Assembly: GCF_902859735.1 (NCBI RefSeq)
Contig: NZ_CADIJY010000018.1
Location: forward strand, 30,965 to 94,964
DNA: 64,000 nucleotides
Origin: Achromobacter aegrifaciens
GTDB lineage: Bacteria; Pseudomonadota; Gammaproteobacteria; Burkholderiales; Burkholderiaceae_B
Reading direction: 5' to 3'
In this document: piece after piece, positions 8,547 to 16,844 of the stretch
How the letters are laid out: the number at the start of each line of letters is the position of its first letter
Numbering within the stretch: the first letter of the stretch is position 1
Position numbers and translations under genes: made by a program
The notes under the pieces: model-generated
Databases searched by the model: none
Seen by the model: the letters and a program-made list of their open reading frames with translations, nothing else
What the model was told of the DNA's origin: nothing

Positions 8547-9401
8547 TCAGCCGATCGCCCCGTAGATGCGGCGCGCGTCGGCGGCCGTGGCCAGCGGGCG
8601 GCCCAACGCCTGCGCGCCTTGCGCGGCCTGCAATACCAGCGCCGAGTTGCCCGGCGCGGTGCTGCCATCTCGCAGCTTCAGGTTGTTCTCGAAACCCACG
8701 CGCATGTGGCCGCCGAACGCTGCGGCCGTGGTGACGCAGGCGTTTTCCTCGGGGCCGAAGGCGCATACCGCCCACGGCAGGGACTGGTCGTACGCGGCCA
8801 GGAAGGGCAGCAGGTCATAGGCCGAAGAGGTCTGGCCCGCGCTGTAGCGGCCCAGCACGAACAGCACCGACCACGCTCCTGGCGGCACCAGGCCGCGCGC
8901 GCGCAGGGACAGCCAGCGGCGCACGTCGCCTTCGTCGTACAGGATGATCTGGGTCATGATGCGGCGCTCGGCGATCCAGGCGAGGAAAGCCGCCAGCTCG
9001 CTTTCCGGGATCTCCGGCACGGCGATCTCGCGCAGCCCGATGGACACGGCCTCGGGTTGCAGCTCGCGCACCAGGGCGATCTGTTCCGCCGCCTTGTAGA
9101 CGCCGGCGGCTTCGCTGGTCACCTGCACCAGCAGTTCGTCGCCCACGGCGCCGCGCACCGCGGCCAGGGCGTCACGGTAGGCCTGGGCGTCCAGCAGGTG
9201 GCTGCCGTCAGGCTTGCGCACGTGCATGTGCATCATGGCGGCGCCGGCGTCCAGGCAGGCGCGCGCTTCGTGCGCCAGAGCCTCGGCGGTAAGCGGCACG
9301 GCCGGATGGTCGGCGGCCTTTTTGTAGGCGCCATTGGGCGCCACGGTAATGATGACGGGCGAGTCGGCCAGCGCGGCGCGGGGCAGGGGGGTGTTGCTCA
9401 C
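8547..9401 (-). CDS. Beta-keto acid cleavage enzyme (BKACE, former DUF849)
   Basis: 284-residue Zn-dependent TIM-barrel enzyme of the BKACE family, which condenses a beta-keto acid with acetyl-CoA and releases acetoacetate plus a CoA ester. The metal-binding MMHMHVR (two His) and the later RVGFENN Glu motif are present. The start is GTG at 9401, overlapping the stop of the upstream dehydrogenase gene by 4 bases (GTGA). With that dehydrogenase it forms a two-step module: oxidation of a beta-hydroxy acid, then cleavage of the beta-keto acid, as in carnitine degradation. No thioesterase accompanies it, so the substrate is open. Confidence 0.87.
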   Translation of the reverse strand: MSNTPLPRAALADSPVIITVAPNGAYKKAADHPAVPLTAEALAHEARACLDAGAAMMHMHVRKPDGSHLLDAQAYRDALAAVRGAVGDELLVQVTSEAAGVYKAAEQIALVRELQPEAVSIGLREIAVPEIPESELAAFLAWIAERRIMTQIILYDEGDVRRWLSLRARGLVPPGAWSVLFVLGRYSAGQTSSAYDLLPFLAAYDQSLPWAVCAFGPEENACVTTAAAFGGHMRVGFENNLKLRDGSTAPGNSALVLQAAQGAQALGRPLATAADARRIYGAIG

Positions 9402-10360
9402 GGCTTGATCTCCGGCAGTTCGGGTGCAATCAGGTCCAGGCCGGCGCGTAACAGGCGGTCGTAGCGCGCGCGCTCGGCAGCAGTGGTTTCGGGCGTCCAG
9501 GTGTAGAAACCTTCGCCCGTCTTCATGCCGTGGCGTCCGTCCTGGGCGCGTTCGGTCAGGCAGCGCGCCGGCTCGCTGGCGTTGCAGAAGGTGGGGTACA
9601 TGGTGGCGCCGGCGGCGGCATGCACATCGATGCCGGCATGGTCGCGCTGCATCACCGGGCCGGCCGCCAGGAAGCGGAAGCCGAAGCCGAAACGCACTGC
9701 CGCGTCCACGTCTTCCGGCGAGGCGATGCCGCGGTCGATCAGGTCGAAGGCTTCGCGCGACAGCGCGTGCTGCAGGCGGTTGGCCAGAAAGCCAGGCAGG
9801 TCCTGGCGCACCTTCACCGGCACGCTGCCGCAGCGCCGCATGAATTCGATCAGCGTGTCGGCGCAGGCGTTGTCGCTGGCTTCGCCCAGCACCACTTCCA
9901 CCAGCGGCACCAGATGCGCGGGCATGAAGAAGTGCAGGCCCAGCATGCGGCCGCGGGTAGCCAGGCCCTGGCTGATGGCGCTGATCGGGAAGCTGGAGCT
10001 GTTGCTGGCCAGGATGGCATCGGGCCGGGCGCGTTGCGCCAGGTCCGCAAACAGCGCCTGCTTGATGTTCAGGCGTTCGGGTATGCACTCGATGACCAGG
10101 TCCACGCCGGACCAGTCCACCTCGTCCAGGCTGGCGGCGGTGGACAGCAGGGCGGCGTTCGCTTCCCGGCCTATGGTCTTGAGGTTTTCCGCGACACGGG
10201 CGGGTACGCCCGCCGCGCGCTCGGCATTCGATTCGATCACCGTGGTCCGGCAGGCCGCGCGGGTCAATACCACGGCCACGTCGGCGCCCATGGTGCCGCC
10301 GCCCACCACCACCGCATGCGCCGCGCCCGGATTGGGCAGCGCGATCGCGTCCGTCTGCAT
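9398..10360 (-). CDS. 3-hydroxyacyl-CoA dehydrogenase family enzyme (L-carnitine dehydrogenase-like)
   Basis: 320-residue NAD-dependent dehydrogenase. The Rossmann loop VVVGGGTMG is at residues 17-25, ECIPERLNIKQ and LHFFMPAHLVPLVEVV carry the catalytic region of the family, and DLPGFLANRLQ starts the C-terminal dimerisation domain. The strong binding site AAAGGAG precedes ATG 10360. It overlaps the BKACE gene, which argues for a free beta-hydroxy acid substrate (carnitine type) rather than fatty-acid oxidation. The promoter region is shared with a divergent LysR gene. Confidence 0.87.
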   Translation of the reverse strand: MQTDAIALPNPGAAHAVVVGGGTMGADVAVVLTRAACRTTVIESNAERAAGVPARVAENLKTIGREANAALLSTAASLDEVDWSGVDLVIECIPERLNIKQALFADLAQRARPDAILASNSSSFPISAISQGLATRGRMLGLHFFMPAHLVPLVEVVLGEASDNACADTLIEFMRRCGSVPVKVRQDLPGFLANRLQHALSREAFDLIDRGIASPEDVDAAVRFGFGFRFLAAGPVMQRDHAGIDVHAAAGATMYPTFCNASEPARCLTERAQDGRHGMKTGEGFYTWTPETTAAERARYDRLLRAGLDLIAPELPEIKP

Positions 10361-10413
10361 GGTTTGCTCCTTTATCTGAAACTACGCTGCGGGCGAGTGT
10401 AGAGAACCTGTTT

Positions 10414-10462
10414 TGATTGATGAATCAGATTTTTTGGATAGAATGATCTTATATTTAGATCA
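10414..10462. promoter_or_regulatory. Double-palindrome operator module (copy 1)
   Basis: Two dyads: TGATT-GATG-AATCA (10414-10427) and TGATCT-TATATTT-AGATCA (10444-10462), separated by 16 bases. The module lies between the dehydrogenase/BKACE operon and the divergent LysR gene, where an LTTR would bind. A matching module with the same 16-base spacing occurs at 36826-36874. Confidence 0.65.
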
Positions 10463-10482
10463 ATAGAGGGACCGCGCCAGGC

Positions 10483-11424
10483 ATGCAGATCAATCTTTCG
10501 ATGCGCGATATCGATACCACGCTGGTGCTGGGCCGCACGCTCAACTTCCGCCAGGCCGCCGCGCAGTTGCACCTGTCGCAATCGGCTCTGTCCACGCAGA
10601 TCCAGCGCATCGAAGAGGCGCTGGGCGTGCGCCTGTTCGACCGCACCACGCGCACCGTCCGCCTCACCGCCGCCGGCGAGGTCTTCATGCAGCAGGCTGC
10701 TGCGCTGCAAGTGGCCTTCCGCGACGCCATTGCCGCGGTCAGCGGCATCGTCAACGCGGAACAGGGGCAGGTGTCGGTGGCTGCCTTGCCCTCGATCGCG
10801 GCCCGCCTGCTGCCGCGGGTGCTCATGACCTATCGCCAGGCCCATCCGCTGGTCGCCCTGAAAGTACGCGATACCTTGTCCGGGCCGGCTTTCGATCTGG
10901 TGCGCGCGGGCGAAGTCGACTTCGCCCTGACCGCGGCGGACCCGCAGCATGCGGATCTGCACTACGTGCCGCTGATGTCCGACAGTTTCCTGCTGTTGAT
11001 CCCCGAAGCCCATCCACTGGCGCGCGCCCGCGGTCCGCTGCGTTGGGCCGATACGGCGGATGCGGCGCACGTGTCCATGGTGCAGCCCAGCAGCGTGCGG
11101 CAGTACACGGAATGGGCTTTCCTGCAGAACCGGATACGCTTTACGCCGGCCTTCGAGGCCGAGCATCTGACCACCATCGTCGCCATGGTCGAATGCGGAT
11201 TCGGCGTTGCCGCGCTGCCCGAAATCGCCGCCGCGGCGGTAGCGCAAATTGGCATCGTCCAGCGTCCGCTGATCGGACCGGTGGCCGAGCGTTCGATCGG
11301 GCTGGTCACGGCCCGCAACCGCAGCCTGTCGCCCGCCGCGGCGGCGTTGGTGCAGACCTTGAAGGAGTATCTGGCGCAGCAGGCGCGCCAAGCCGGGCCG
11401 GTGGTATTATCCTCAGTACACTAA
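10483..11424 (+). CDS. LysR-family regulator, divergent from the dehydrogenase/BKACE operon
   Basis: 313-residue LysR regulator with the HTH at residues 15-40 (RQAAAQLHLSQSALSTQIQR) and a type 2 periplasmic-binding fold after it. Start ATG 10483 is taken as it is the first Met with the HTH at normal distance; ATG 10501 is possible. Divergent arrangement suggests control of the operon at 8547-10360 and of itself, through the palindromes at 10414-10462. The end of this gene overlaps the operator of picR. Confidence 0.85.
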   Translation: MQINLSMRDIDTTLVLGRTLNFRQAAAQLHLSQSALSTQIQRIEEALGVRLFDRTTRTVRLTAAGEVFMQQAAALQVAFRDAIAAVSGIVNAEQGQVSVAALPSIAARLLPRVLMTYRQAHPLVALKVRDTLSGPAFDLVRAGEVDFALTAADPQHADLHYVPLMSDSFLLLIPEAHPLARARGPLRWADTADAAHVSMVQPSSVRQYTEWAFLQNRIRFTPAFEAEHLTTIVAMVECGFGVAALPEIAAAAVAQIGIVQRPLIGPVAERSIGLVTARNRSLSPAAAALVQTLKEYLAQQARQAGPVVLSSVH

Positions 11425-11425
11425 C
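11412..11425. promoter_or_regulatory. PicR-type operator in front of picR (autoregulation)
   Basis: CTCAGTACACTAAC matches the regulon consensus GTCAGTRTRCTGAY at 11 of 14 positions. It overlaps the stop codon of the preceding LysR gene and lies 21 bases before the picR GTG. A TATTAT just upstream could be a -10 element. Confidence 0.55.
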
Positions 11426-11445
11426 TAAACTGGAGCTGCCTCAAC

Positions 11446-11979
11446 GTGCCGGATGTACAGAAAAAGACGACGTCCCAGAAGCGCGTCGCAACTCATAAGA
11501 CAGACACCAAGATCTTCGATCCGGCCAAGCAGGTGCTTTGGTCGCGTCCGGGATATCTGGTGCGGCGCCTGAACCAGATCCACTACGCCATGTTCTACGA
11601 GGAGTGCAAGACGCAGAACGTGACGCCGGTGCAGTATGGCGTGCTGACCGCGCTGTCGCTCAGTCCCTGGCTGGACCAGACCGCCATCGGCATGGAGCTG
11701 GGGCTGGATCGCACCACCACCGCAGACGTGGTCAAGCGCCTGCAGGAGCGCGGCCTGGTGGAACGGCGCATCAATCCCAACGACAAGCGCTCGCGCCAGG
11801 CCGTCATCACCCAGGAAGGCCTGCGCATCATGGGCATCCTGCAGGAAGGCATGGCGCGCGCCCAGCAGCGCCTGCTGGAGCCGCTGTCCACGCGCAATCA
11901 GGAAATCTTCATGAAGCTGCTTTCCACCCTGGTGGAAGCCAATAACCAGTACAGCCGCACCACGCTCAAACCCATGTAG
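11446..11979 (+). CDS. picR: MarR-family repressor of the picolinate locus (PicR; relative of NicR/BpsR)
   Basis: 177-residue MarR regulator with a winged HTH: LDQTAIGMELGLDRTTTADV is the helix-turn-helix and ERRINPNDKRSRQAVIT the wing. Start is GTG 11446 with TGGAG about ten bases upstream. The N-terminal 25 residues are basic and likely flexible. It heads a locus in which every transcription unit has one or more copies of a 14-bp dyad. Family relatives PicR (Alcaligenes), NicR (Pseudomonas) and BpsR (Bordetella) are repressors released by a hydroxylated pyridine carboxylate. Expected ligand here: 6-hydroxypicolinate. Confidence 0.87.
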   Translation: MPDVQKKTTSQKRVATHKTDTKIFDPAKQVLWSRPGYLVRRLNQIHYAMFYEECKTQNVTPVQYGVLTALSLSPWLDQTAIGMELGLDRTTTADVVKRLQERGLVERRINPNDKRSRQAVITQEGLRIMGILQEGMARAQQRLLEPLSTRNQEIFMKLLSTLVEANNQYSRTTLKPM

Positions 11980-12000
11980 GGCCGAGGCCGGCTGCCTGGC

Positions 12001-12990
12001 TCAGCCTTGCAGCGCGCTGGTCTGCGGCGCGCTGCGGGCGGCTTCGCCGTCGCCCAGCGTGTTGCGCACCCAGATCAGTTCGGCCGCGATCGCCACGGCG
12101 ATCTCGGCCGGCGTCTTGCTGGCGATGCGCAGGCCCACCGGGCCGTGCAGGCGGGCGATCTGGCTGTCGTCCAGGTCGAACAGCCGCAGCCGCTCGCGGC
12201 GCTTCTGCTGGTTGGCGCGCGAACCCAGCGCGCCCACATAGAAGGCCCGCGATTTCAATGCTTCCAGCAAAGCCATGTCGTCGAGCTTGGGATCGTGGGT
12301 GACCGCCACGATGGCGGTCCGCTCGTCGGTGCCGATTTCCAGCACGGCGTCGTCGGGCATGCTGGTGAGCAAGGTAGCCTGGGACTGGTTCCAGTCGCCG
12401 TAGAACTCCTCGCGGGGGTCGCAGACCGTGACGTGGAAATCCAGCGTGGCGGCGATGTTGGCCAGCACCTGGGCGGTCTGGTTGGCGCCGATGATGAGCA
12501 GCCGCCAGCGCGGGCCGTACACGCTGCGGAAGATGCGGCCGTCGAAGTCCGGGCCGTCGGCCGGACCGGCGGGAGACACCGAGCTGCTGCCGTCCTGCAG
12601 GTCCACCGTGCGTTGGATCAGGCCATGGCCGCGTATGGATTGCAGCACCAGGTCCAGCCATTGCGTGTCGCGCAGCGGTTCGCTGATCAGGCGCAACGTG
12701 CCGCCGCAAGGCAGGCCGAAGCGCGCGGCCTCGTCGCGGGTGACGCCGTAGGTCAGGCGCGCCGGGGCGTCCTCGAGCGTGCCTTCGCGGGCGCGCAGCA
12801 TCAGGTCGTCTTCGATACAGCCGCCGGAAACCGACCCGACCATGCGGCCGTCCTCGCGCAGCGCCAGCATGGCCCCGGCCTGGCGCGGGGCCGATCCCCA
12901 GGTCTGCACCACGGTCACCAGGTGCACGCGGCTGCCCGCGGCTACCCAGTCCCGCGCATGTTGCAATACGTCCAGATCCAGAGCGTTCAT
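12001..12990 (-). CDS. xdhC: XdhC/CoxI-family Mo-cofactor maturation protein
   Basis: 329-residue XdhC/CoxI protein that prepares (sulfurates or hands over) the molybdenum cofactor for xanthine-dehydrogenase-family enzymes. The N-terminal domain has SVSGGCIEDD and LPCGGTLRL. The C-terminal Rossmann domain begins LLIIGANQTAQVLANIA and contains TAIVAVTHDPKLDD and YVGALGSR. ATG 12990 is chosen (GTGAGAAG upstream); the frame is open to 13053. It is divergent from mocA, with one PicR-type operator between them. The likely client is the molybdenum hydroxylase encoded at 22.7-27.2 kb. Confidence 0.87.
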   Translation of the reverse strand: MNALDLDVLQHARDWVAAGSRVHLVTVVQTWGSAPRQAGAMLALREDGRMVGSVSGGCIEDDLMLRAREGTLEDAPARLTYGVTRDEAARFGLPCGGTLRLISEPLRDTQWLDLVLQSIRGHGLIQRTVDLQDGSSSVSPAGPADGPDFDGRIFRSVYGPRWRLLIIGANQTAQVLANIAATLDFHVTVCDPREEFYGDWNQSQATLLTSMPDDAVLEIGTDERTAIVAVTHDPKLDDMALLEALKSRAFYVGALGSRANQQKRRERLRLFDLDDSQIARLHGPVGLRIASKTPAEIAVAIAAELIWVRNTLGDGEAARSAPQTSALQG

Positions 12991-13033
12991 CGGCTTCTCA
13001 CAGTGAAAGGCCGCGGCGCTGCCACGGCTTATA

Positions 13034-13047
13034 TTCACTATACTGAT
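13034..13047. promoter_or_regulatory. PicR-type operator between xdhC and mocA
   Basis: TTCACTATACTGAT matches the consensus GTCAGTRTRCTGAY at 11 of 14 positions. It lies 44 bases before the xdhC start and 5 bases before the mocA ATG, so one site could repress both. TATACT at 13039-13044 could act as -10 for mocA. Confidence 0.55.
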
Positions 13048-13051
13048 CATC

Positions 13052-13678
13052 ATGGCGACTGTCTCTAGTGTCTATCCCTACCCGATCCCCGCGCGCGTCG
13101 GCATCCTGTTGGCTGCGGGGCGGGGCTCGCGCTACGCCGCGCAGCGGCCCGGCGCCGACAAGCTGCTGGCGCCGCTGCCGCAGGGCGCGCGCGTGGCGGC
13201 GGCCAGCGCGCGCACGCTGCGCGCGGCGGTGGAGATGGTCGTCGCCGTGGTGCGGCCCGGCAGCGCCGCGTTGGCCGGATTGCTGCGGGCCGAAGACTGC
13301 GTGGTGTTGGAGACCGACCGGGCAGAGGAGGGCATGGGCGCCAGTCTGGCCGCGGCGGCGCAGTATTTGCAGGGCCTGCCCGGCACGCCTGCCACGGTGC
13401 TGGTCGCGCTGGCCGACATGCCCTGGATCCAGCGCGCCAGCCTGGCGAGCGTGCTGGAGGCGCTGCGCGATGCGCCCATGGCCGCGCCCTCGTACCAGGG
13501 GCAGCGCGGCCACCCGGTGGGATTCCGCGGAGACCTGCTGGCGCAACTCGCCGCGCTGAGCGGGGACGAAGGCGCGCGGCGGCTGCTCAAAGGGCCAGGC
13601 CTGCAATTGGTCCCCGTCGATGATCCCGGGGTGTTGCGCGATGTCGACACGCCTGCCGACCTGGACGAAGACGGCTGA
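13052..13678 (+). CDS. mocA: MocA-type nucleotidyltransferase (molybdenum cofactor cytidylyltransferase)
   Basis: 208-residue MobA-like NTP transferase expected to convert Mo-molybdopterin to the cytosine dinucleotide form used by xanthine-dehydrogenase-family enzymes. The nucleotide-binding loop GILLAAGRGSRY is at residues 17-28, VLVALADMPW holds the metal-binding Asp, and GQRGHPVGF follows. No ribosome binding site precedes ATG 13052, and a -10-like TATACT is only 8-13 bases away, so the message may be leaderless. Divergent from xdhC. A strong terminator follows. Confidence 0.87.
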   Translation: MATVSSVYPYPIPARVGILLAAGRGSRYAAQRPGADKLLAPLPQGARVAAASARTLRAAVEMVVAVVRPGSAALAGLLRAEDCVVLETDRAEEGMGASLAAAAQYLQGLPGTPATVLVALADMPWIQRASLASVLEALRDAPMAAPSYQGQRGHPVGFRGDLLAQLAALSGDEGARRLLKGPGLQLVPVDDPGVLRDVDTPADLDEDG

Positions 13679-13695
13679 ACGCCGCCTGCGGGCAA

Positions 13696-13718
13696 GGCCG
13701 CCGCGGCGGCCTTTTTTT
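13696..13718 (+). terminator. Rho-independent terminator after mocA
   Basis: The 16-base palindrome GGCCGCCGCGGCGGCC is followed by seven T. It ends the mocA unit and separates it from the picC promoter region. Confidence 0.85.
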
Positions 13719-13741
13719 GCGCTTCGGGATTTCCCTAATTT

Positions 13742-13755
13742 GTCAGTACGCTGAC
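13742..13755. promoter_or_regulatory. PicR-type operator 1 upstream of picC
   Basis: GTCAGTACGCTGAC, 13 of 14 match to the regulon consensus. Its centre is 20 bp (two helical turns) from the next site, which would allow co-operative binding on one face. Confidence 0.7.
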
Positions 13756-13761
13756 TATAAA

Positions 13762-13775
13762 GTCAGTATACTGAC
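13762..13775. promoter_or_regulatory. PicR-type operator 2 upstream of picC
   Basis: GTCAGTATACTGAC is a perfect 14-base palindrome and the best copy in the window. It contains TATACT, a candidate -10 element, at 13767-13772. Confidence 0.75.
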
Positions 13776-13852
13776 GTAAATTCGGAAGCCCTCGCAGGGC
13801 TTTTCCCAATGGGAAAGCGGCTGCGCGCGATTCCGGTTGTTCCGATGTAATA

Positions 13853-13866
13853 GTCAGTGTACTGAT
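13853..13866. promoter_or_regulatory. PicR-type operator 3 upstream of picC
   Basis: GTCAGTGTACTGAT, full match to GTCAGTRTRCTGAY. It lies 61 bases before the picC ATG and about 90 bp after operator 2, so it could act alone or by looping. Confidence 0.7.
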
Positions 13867-13926
13867 AAACAATGCTGACGCGCCGTGGCAGGACAGGGTC
13901 CGCGCCATCAAACTGGGAGTAGGGGA

Positions 13927-14889
13927 ATGAGCAAAGTACGCAAGATCGCGTTTGAGGAGCACTACACCGCGGTCGGATTCAAGGACTATTCGAAGAGCTT
14001 CGCGCAGCACATCGATCCCGCCGTGCTGGCCGACCTGGCCGCGCGCCTGGTGGATTTCGACGAAGTCCGGCTGGGCGAAATGGACCGCGGCGGCATCGAC
14101 TATGTCATCCTGTCGCAGACCGGGCCGGGCGTGCAGGCCGAAGCCGACGCCGCCGTCGCGCTGCGCCGCGCCAAGGAGAACAACGATTTCCTGGTCGAGC
14201 AGGTGGCCCGCCACCCGACGCGCTACGGCGCCTTCGCCACCGTGCCCATGCACGATCCTCTGGTCGCCGCCGCAGAACTGGAGCGCTGCGTCAAACAGCT
14301 GGGCTTCAAGGGCGCGCTGATCAACGGCCACACCAATGGCGTGTACTACGACGGCCGCGCCTATGACCCGTTCTGGGAAAAGGTGCAGGAGCTGGACGTG
14401 CCCGTCTACCTGCACCCGTCCGATCCCTACGTCATTCCGCAGGCCTACTCGGGCCACCCCGAGCTGGTGGGGGCATGCTGGGGCTGGGGCGTCGAAACCG
14501 CCACCCATGCGCTGCGTTTGCTGTTCGGCGGCGTGTTCGACCGGTTCCCCGCCGTCAAGCTGATCCTGGGCCACATGGGCGAAGGCCTGCCGTTCCTGCG
14601 CTGGCGCTTCGACAGCCGCTTCGCGGTCTATTCGCACGGCATCAAGCTGGCGCGCGCGCCTTCCGAATACCTGGGCAGCAACATCCTCATCACCACGTCC
14701 GGGGTCTGTTCGCCTCCCACGCTGATGGCCGCCATCGCCGAAATGGGCCGCGAGGCGGTGATGTTCTCGGTCGACTATCCCTACGAATCGACCGCGCTCG
14801 CCGTGGAATTCATCGAGCAGACGCCGATGGACGACGCGACCCGCGAACTGATCTGCAACGGCAACGCGCGGCGCCTGTTCAAACTCTGA
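13927..14889 (+). CDS. picC: 3,6-dihydroxypicolinate decarboxylase (amidohydrolase superfamily)
   Basis: 320-residue metal-dependent decarboxylase of the amidohydrolase_2 (ACMSD/gamma-resorcylate decarboxylase) group. The N-terminal KIAFEEHY supplies the metal-binding Glu, VYLHPSDPY and LILGHMGEGLPF carry conserved His residues, and FSVDYPYES holds the metal-binding Asp. In the picolinate pathway this enzyme removes the carboxylate from 3,6-dihydroxypicolinate to give 2,5-dihydroxypyridine. It is first in an operon with the three enzymes that open and degrade that ring. GGAGTAGGGGA precedes the ATG. A benzoate-type decarboxylase is the alternative, but the context argues strongly for PicC. 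Confidence 0.86.
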   Translation: MSKVRKIAFEEHYTAVGFKDYSKSFAQHIDPAVLADLAARLVDFDEVRLGEMDRGGIDYVILSQTGPGVQAEADAAVALRRAKENNDFLVEQVARHPTRYGAFATVPMHDPLVAAAELERCVKQLGFKGALINGHTNGVYYDGRAYDPFWEKVQELDVPVYLHPSDPYVIPQAYSGHPELVGACWGWGVETATHALRLLFGGVFDRFPAVKLILGHMGEGLPFLRWRFDSRFAVYSHGIKLARAPSEYLGSNILITTSGVCSPPTLMAAIAEMGREAVMFSVDYPYESTALAVEFIEQTPMDDATRELICNGNARRLFKL

Positions 14890-14909
14890 ATCCAGCCCGG
14901 GAGACCGAC

Positions 14910-15734
14910 ATGAACAACTTCCTGTACGGCGGCAACGTCCATGCCAATGGCATCCGCCAGCATTACCTGCGCTACGGCGGCGAACGTGGGGCGGGGCGCG
15001 ATCCGGTCATCATCGTGCCGGGCATCACCAGCCCGGCGGTCACCTGGGGCTTCGTCGGCGAGCGCTTCGGCGCGGCCTTCGACACCTATGTGCTGGACGT
15101 GCGGGGCCGCGGCCTGTCCGCAGCCGGCGCGACGCTGGACTACAGCCTGGACGCGCAAGCCGCCGACGTGCTGGCCTTCGCAGAGGCGCTGGGCCTGGCG
15201 CGCTACAGCGTGGTCGGCCATTCGATGGGCGGACGCATCGGCGTGCGCGCCGGGCGCGGCAAGCCGGCAGGACTGAGCCGCCTGGTCCTGGTGGACCCGC
15301 CGGTGTCCGGTCCCGGCCGCCGGCCGTATCCCGCCAAACTGCCCTGGTACGTCGATTCCATGGCGCAGGCGCGGCACGGCATGGACGCCGAGGCCATGCG
15401 CGCGTTCTGCCCGACCTGGACCGAGGAGCAGCGCCAGCTGCGCGCCGAATGGCTGCACACCTGCGACGAGCGCGCCATCATCCAGAGCTTCGAGGCCTTC
15501 CAGAGCGACGACATCCATGCCGACCTGCCGCGCCTGGACGTGCCGGTGCTGCTGATCACGGCGGAGCGGGGCGACGTGGTGCTGGACGCCGACGTGGCCG
15601 AGATCCAACGGCTGGCGCCCGGCACGCAACACCACCGCGTGCCCGCCGCCGGCCACATGATTCCGTGGGACAACGAGGAAGGCTTCTATGCCGCCTTTGG
15701 CGATTTCCTGGGCGCGCCGCTGGCGCGCGGCTGA
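14910..15734 (+). CDS. picE: N-formylmaleamate deformylase (alpha/beta hydrolase; NicD homologue)
   Basis: 274-residue alpha/beta hydrolase. The opening NNFLYGGNVHANGIRQHYLR is very close to what I recall of Pseudomonas putida NicD. The nucleophile elbow GHSMGG gives Ser105, LVLVDPP gives Asp129, and AAGHMIPWD gives His248. It hydrolyses N-formylmaleamate to formate and maleamate, the step after ring opening by PicD. RBS GGGAGA before ATG 14910, 20 bases after picC. The pathway order matches gene order except that the deformylase precedes the dioxygenase. Confidence 0.9.
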   Translation: MNNFLYGGNVHANGIRQHYLRYGGERGAGRDPVIIVPGITSPAVTWGFVGERFGAAFDTYVLDVRGRGLSAAGATLDYSLDAQAADVLAFAEALGLARYSVVGHSMGGRIGVRAGRGKPAGLSRLVLVDPPVSGPGRRPYPAKLPWYVDSMAQARHGMDAEAMRAFCPTWTEEQRQLRAEWLHTCDERAIIQSFEAFQSDDIHADLPRLDVPVLLITAERGDVVLDADVAEIQRLAPGTQHHRVPAAGHMIPWDNEEGFYAAFGDFLGAPLARG

Positions 15735-15764
15735 AGCGCGCGACCGTCAAGCAAGGAGGGCATC

Positions 15765-16814
15765 ATGCCTATAAGCGACTATGAAATGGTGAAGGCCTGG
15801 CAGCAGGTGCTGACCCTGTCCAAGCTGCAAGCGGGGCAGACCGTCACGGTGCTGACCAGCGCGGCCACCCATCCGCAAACCCTGGCGACGGCGCTGATCG
15901 CGACGCAGGCCATGGGCGCCATCGTGAACCGCCTGGACCTGCCGCCCGTCAATGGCGAGCGGGCGCTGAGCCGGGACTCGCTGGCCTACCTGGGCACCAC
16001 GCCGCTGACCGGCAACAAGGCCGCCATTGCGGCCTTGAAGGAAAGCGACCTGGTACTGGACCTGATGACGCTGCTGTTCTCTCCGGAACAGCACGAGATC
16101 CTGGCGACCGGCACCAAGATCCTGCTGGCGGTGGAGCCGCCGGAAGTGCTGGCGCGGCTGGTGCCGACCGAGGCCGACCGTGCGCGGGTCAAGGCGGCCG
16201 CCGCGCGCATCGGCGCGGCGCGCGAGATGAGCGTGGTATCCGAGGCGGGTACGGACCTGCGCTGCCCGCTGGGCGAGTTCCCGGCCATCAGCGAATACGG
16301 CTTCGTCGACGAACCCGGGCGCTGGGACCATTGGCCCAGCGGCTTCGTGCTGACTTGGCCGAACGAAGGCGGCGCCAACGGCAAGATCGTGATCGACGTC
16401 GGCGACATCCTGCTGCCGCAGAAGCTCTACGTGCGCTCGGCCATCGAGCTGACGGTCGAGAACGGCTACGCCACGCGCATCGACGGCGGCGTGGACGCGG
16501 AACTGCTGCGCGAGTACGTGGCCTCGTTCAAGGACCCGGAAGCCTACGCGATTTCGCACATAGGCTGGGGCCTGCAACCGCGCGCGCACTGGACCACGCT
16601 GGGGCTGTACGACCGCGAGGCCACCATAGGCATGGACGCGCGCGCCTACGAGGGCAATTTCCTGTTCTCGCTGGGTCCCAACAACGAGGCCGGCGGCAAC
16701 CGGACCACCACCTGCCACATCGACATCCCCCTGCGCGCCTGCACGGTGCGGCTGGACGGGGAGGACGTGGTGCGCCAGGGCAAGGTGCTGGACGGTGCCG
16801 GCCTCCAGGCTTAG
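15765..16814 (+). CDS. picD: 2,5-dihydroxypyridine 5,6-dioxygenase (NicX/PicD family)
   Basis: 349-residue Fe(II)-dependent extradiol-type dioxygenase of the NicX family (leucyl-aminopeptidase-like fold), which opens 2,5-dihydroxypyridine to N-formylmaleamate. The C-terminal part contains AISHIGWGLQPRAHW and TTCHIDIPLRACTV, which supply the His and His-x-Asp metal ligands of this family. AAGGAGG precedes ATG 15765, 30 bases after picE. Confidence 0.92.
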   Translation: MPISDYEMVKAWQQVLTLSKLQAGQTVTVLTSAATHPQTLATALIATQAMGAIVNRLDLPPVNGERALSRDSLAYLGTTPLTGNKAAIAALKESDLVLDLMTLLFSPEQHEILATGTKILLAVEPPEVLARLVPTEADRARVKAAAARIGAAREMSVVSEAGTDLRCPLGEFPAISEYGFVDEPGRWDHWPSGFVLTWPNEGGANGKIVIDVGDILLPQKLYVRSAIELTVENGYATRIDGGVDAELLREYVASFKDPEAYAISHIGWGLQPRAHWTTLGLYDREATIGMDARAYEGNFLFSLGPNNEAGGNRTTTCHIDIPLRACTVRLDGEDVVRQGKVLDGAGLQA

Positions 16815-16844
16815 CACGCAATCACCGTACTAGGAGTTCCCTAC

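Noticed and set aside
8547-10088. Apparent 513-residue fusion reading through the dehydrogenase region into BKACE
   Set aside because: The upstream half is a wrong-frame reading of the dehydrogenase gene. The true BKACE start is GTG 9401 in a 4-base overlap.
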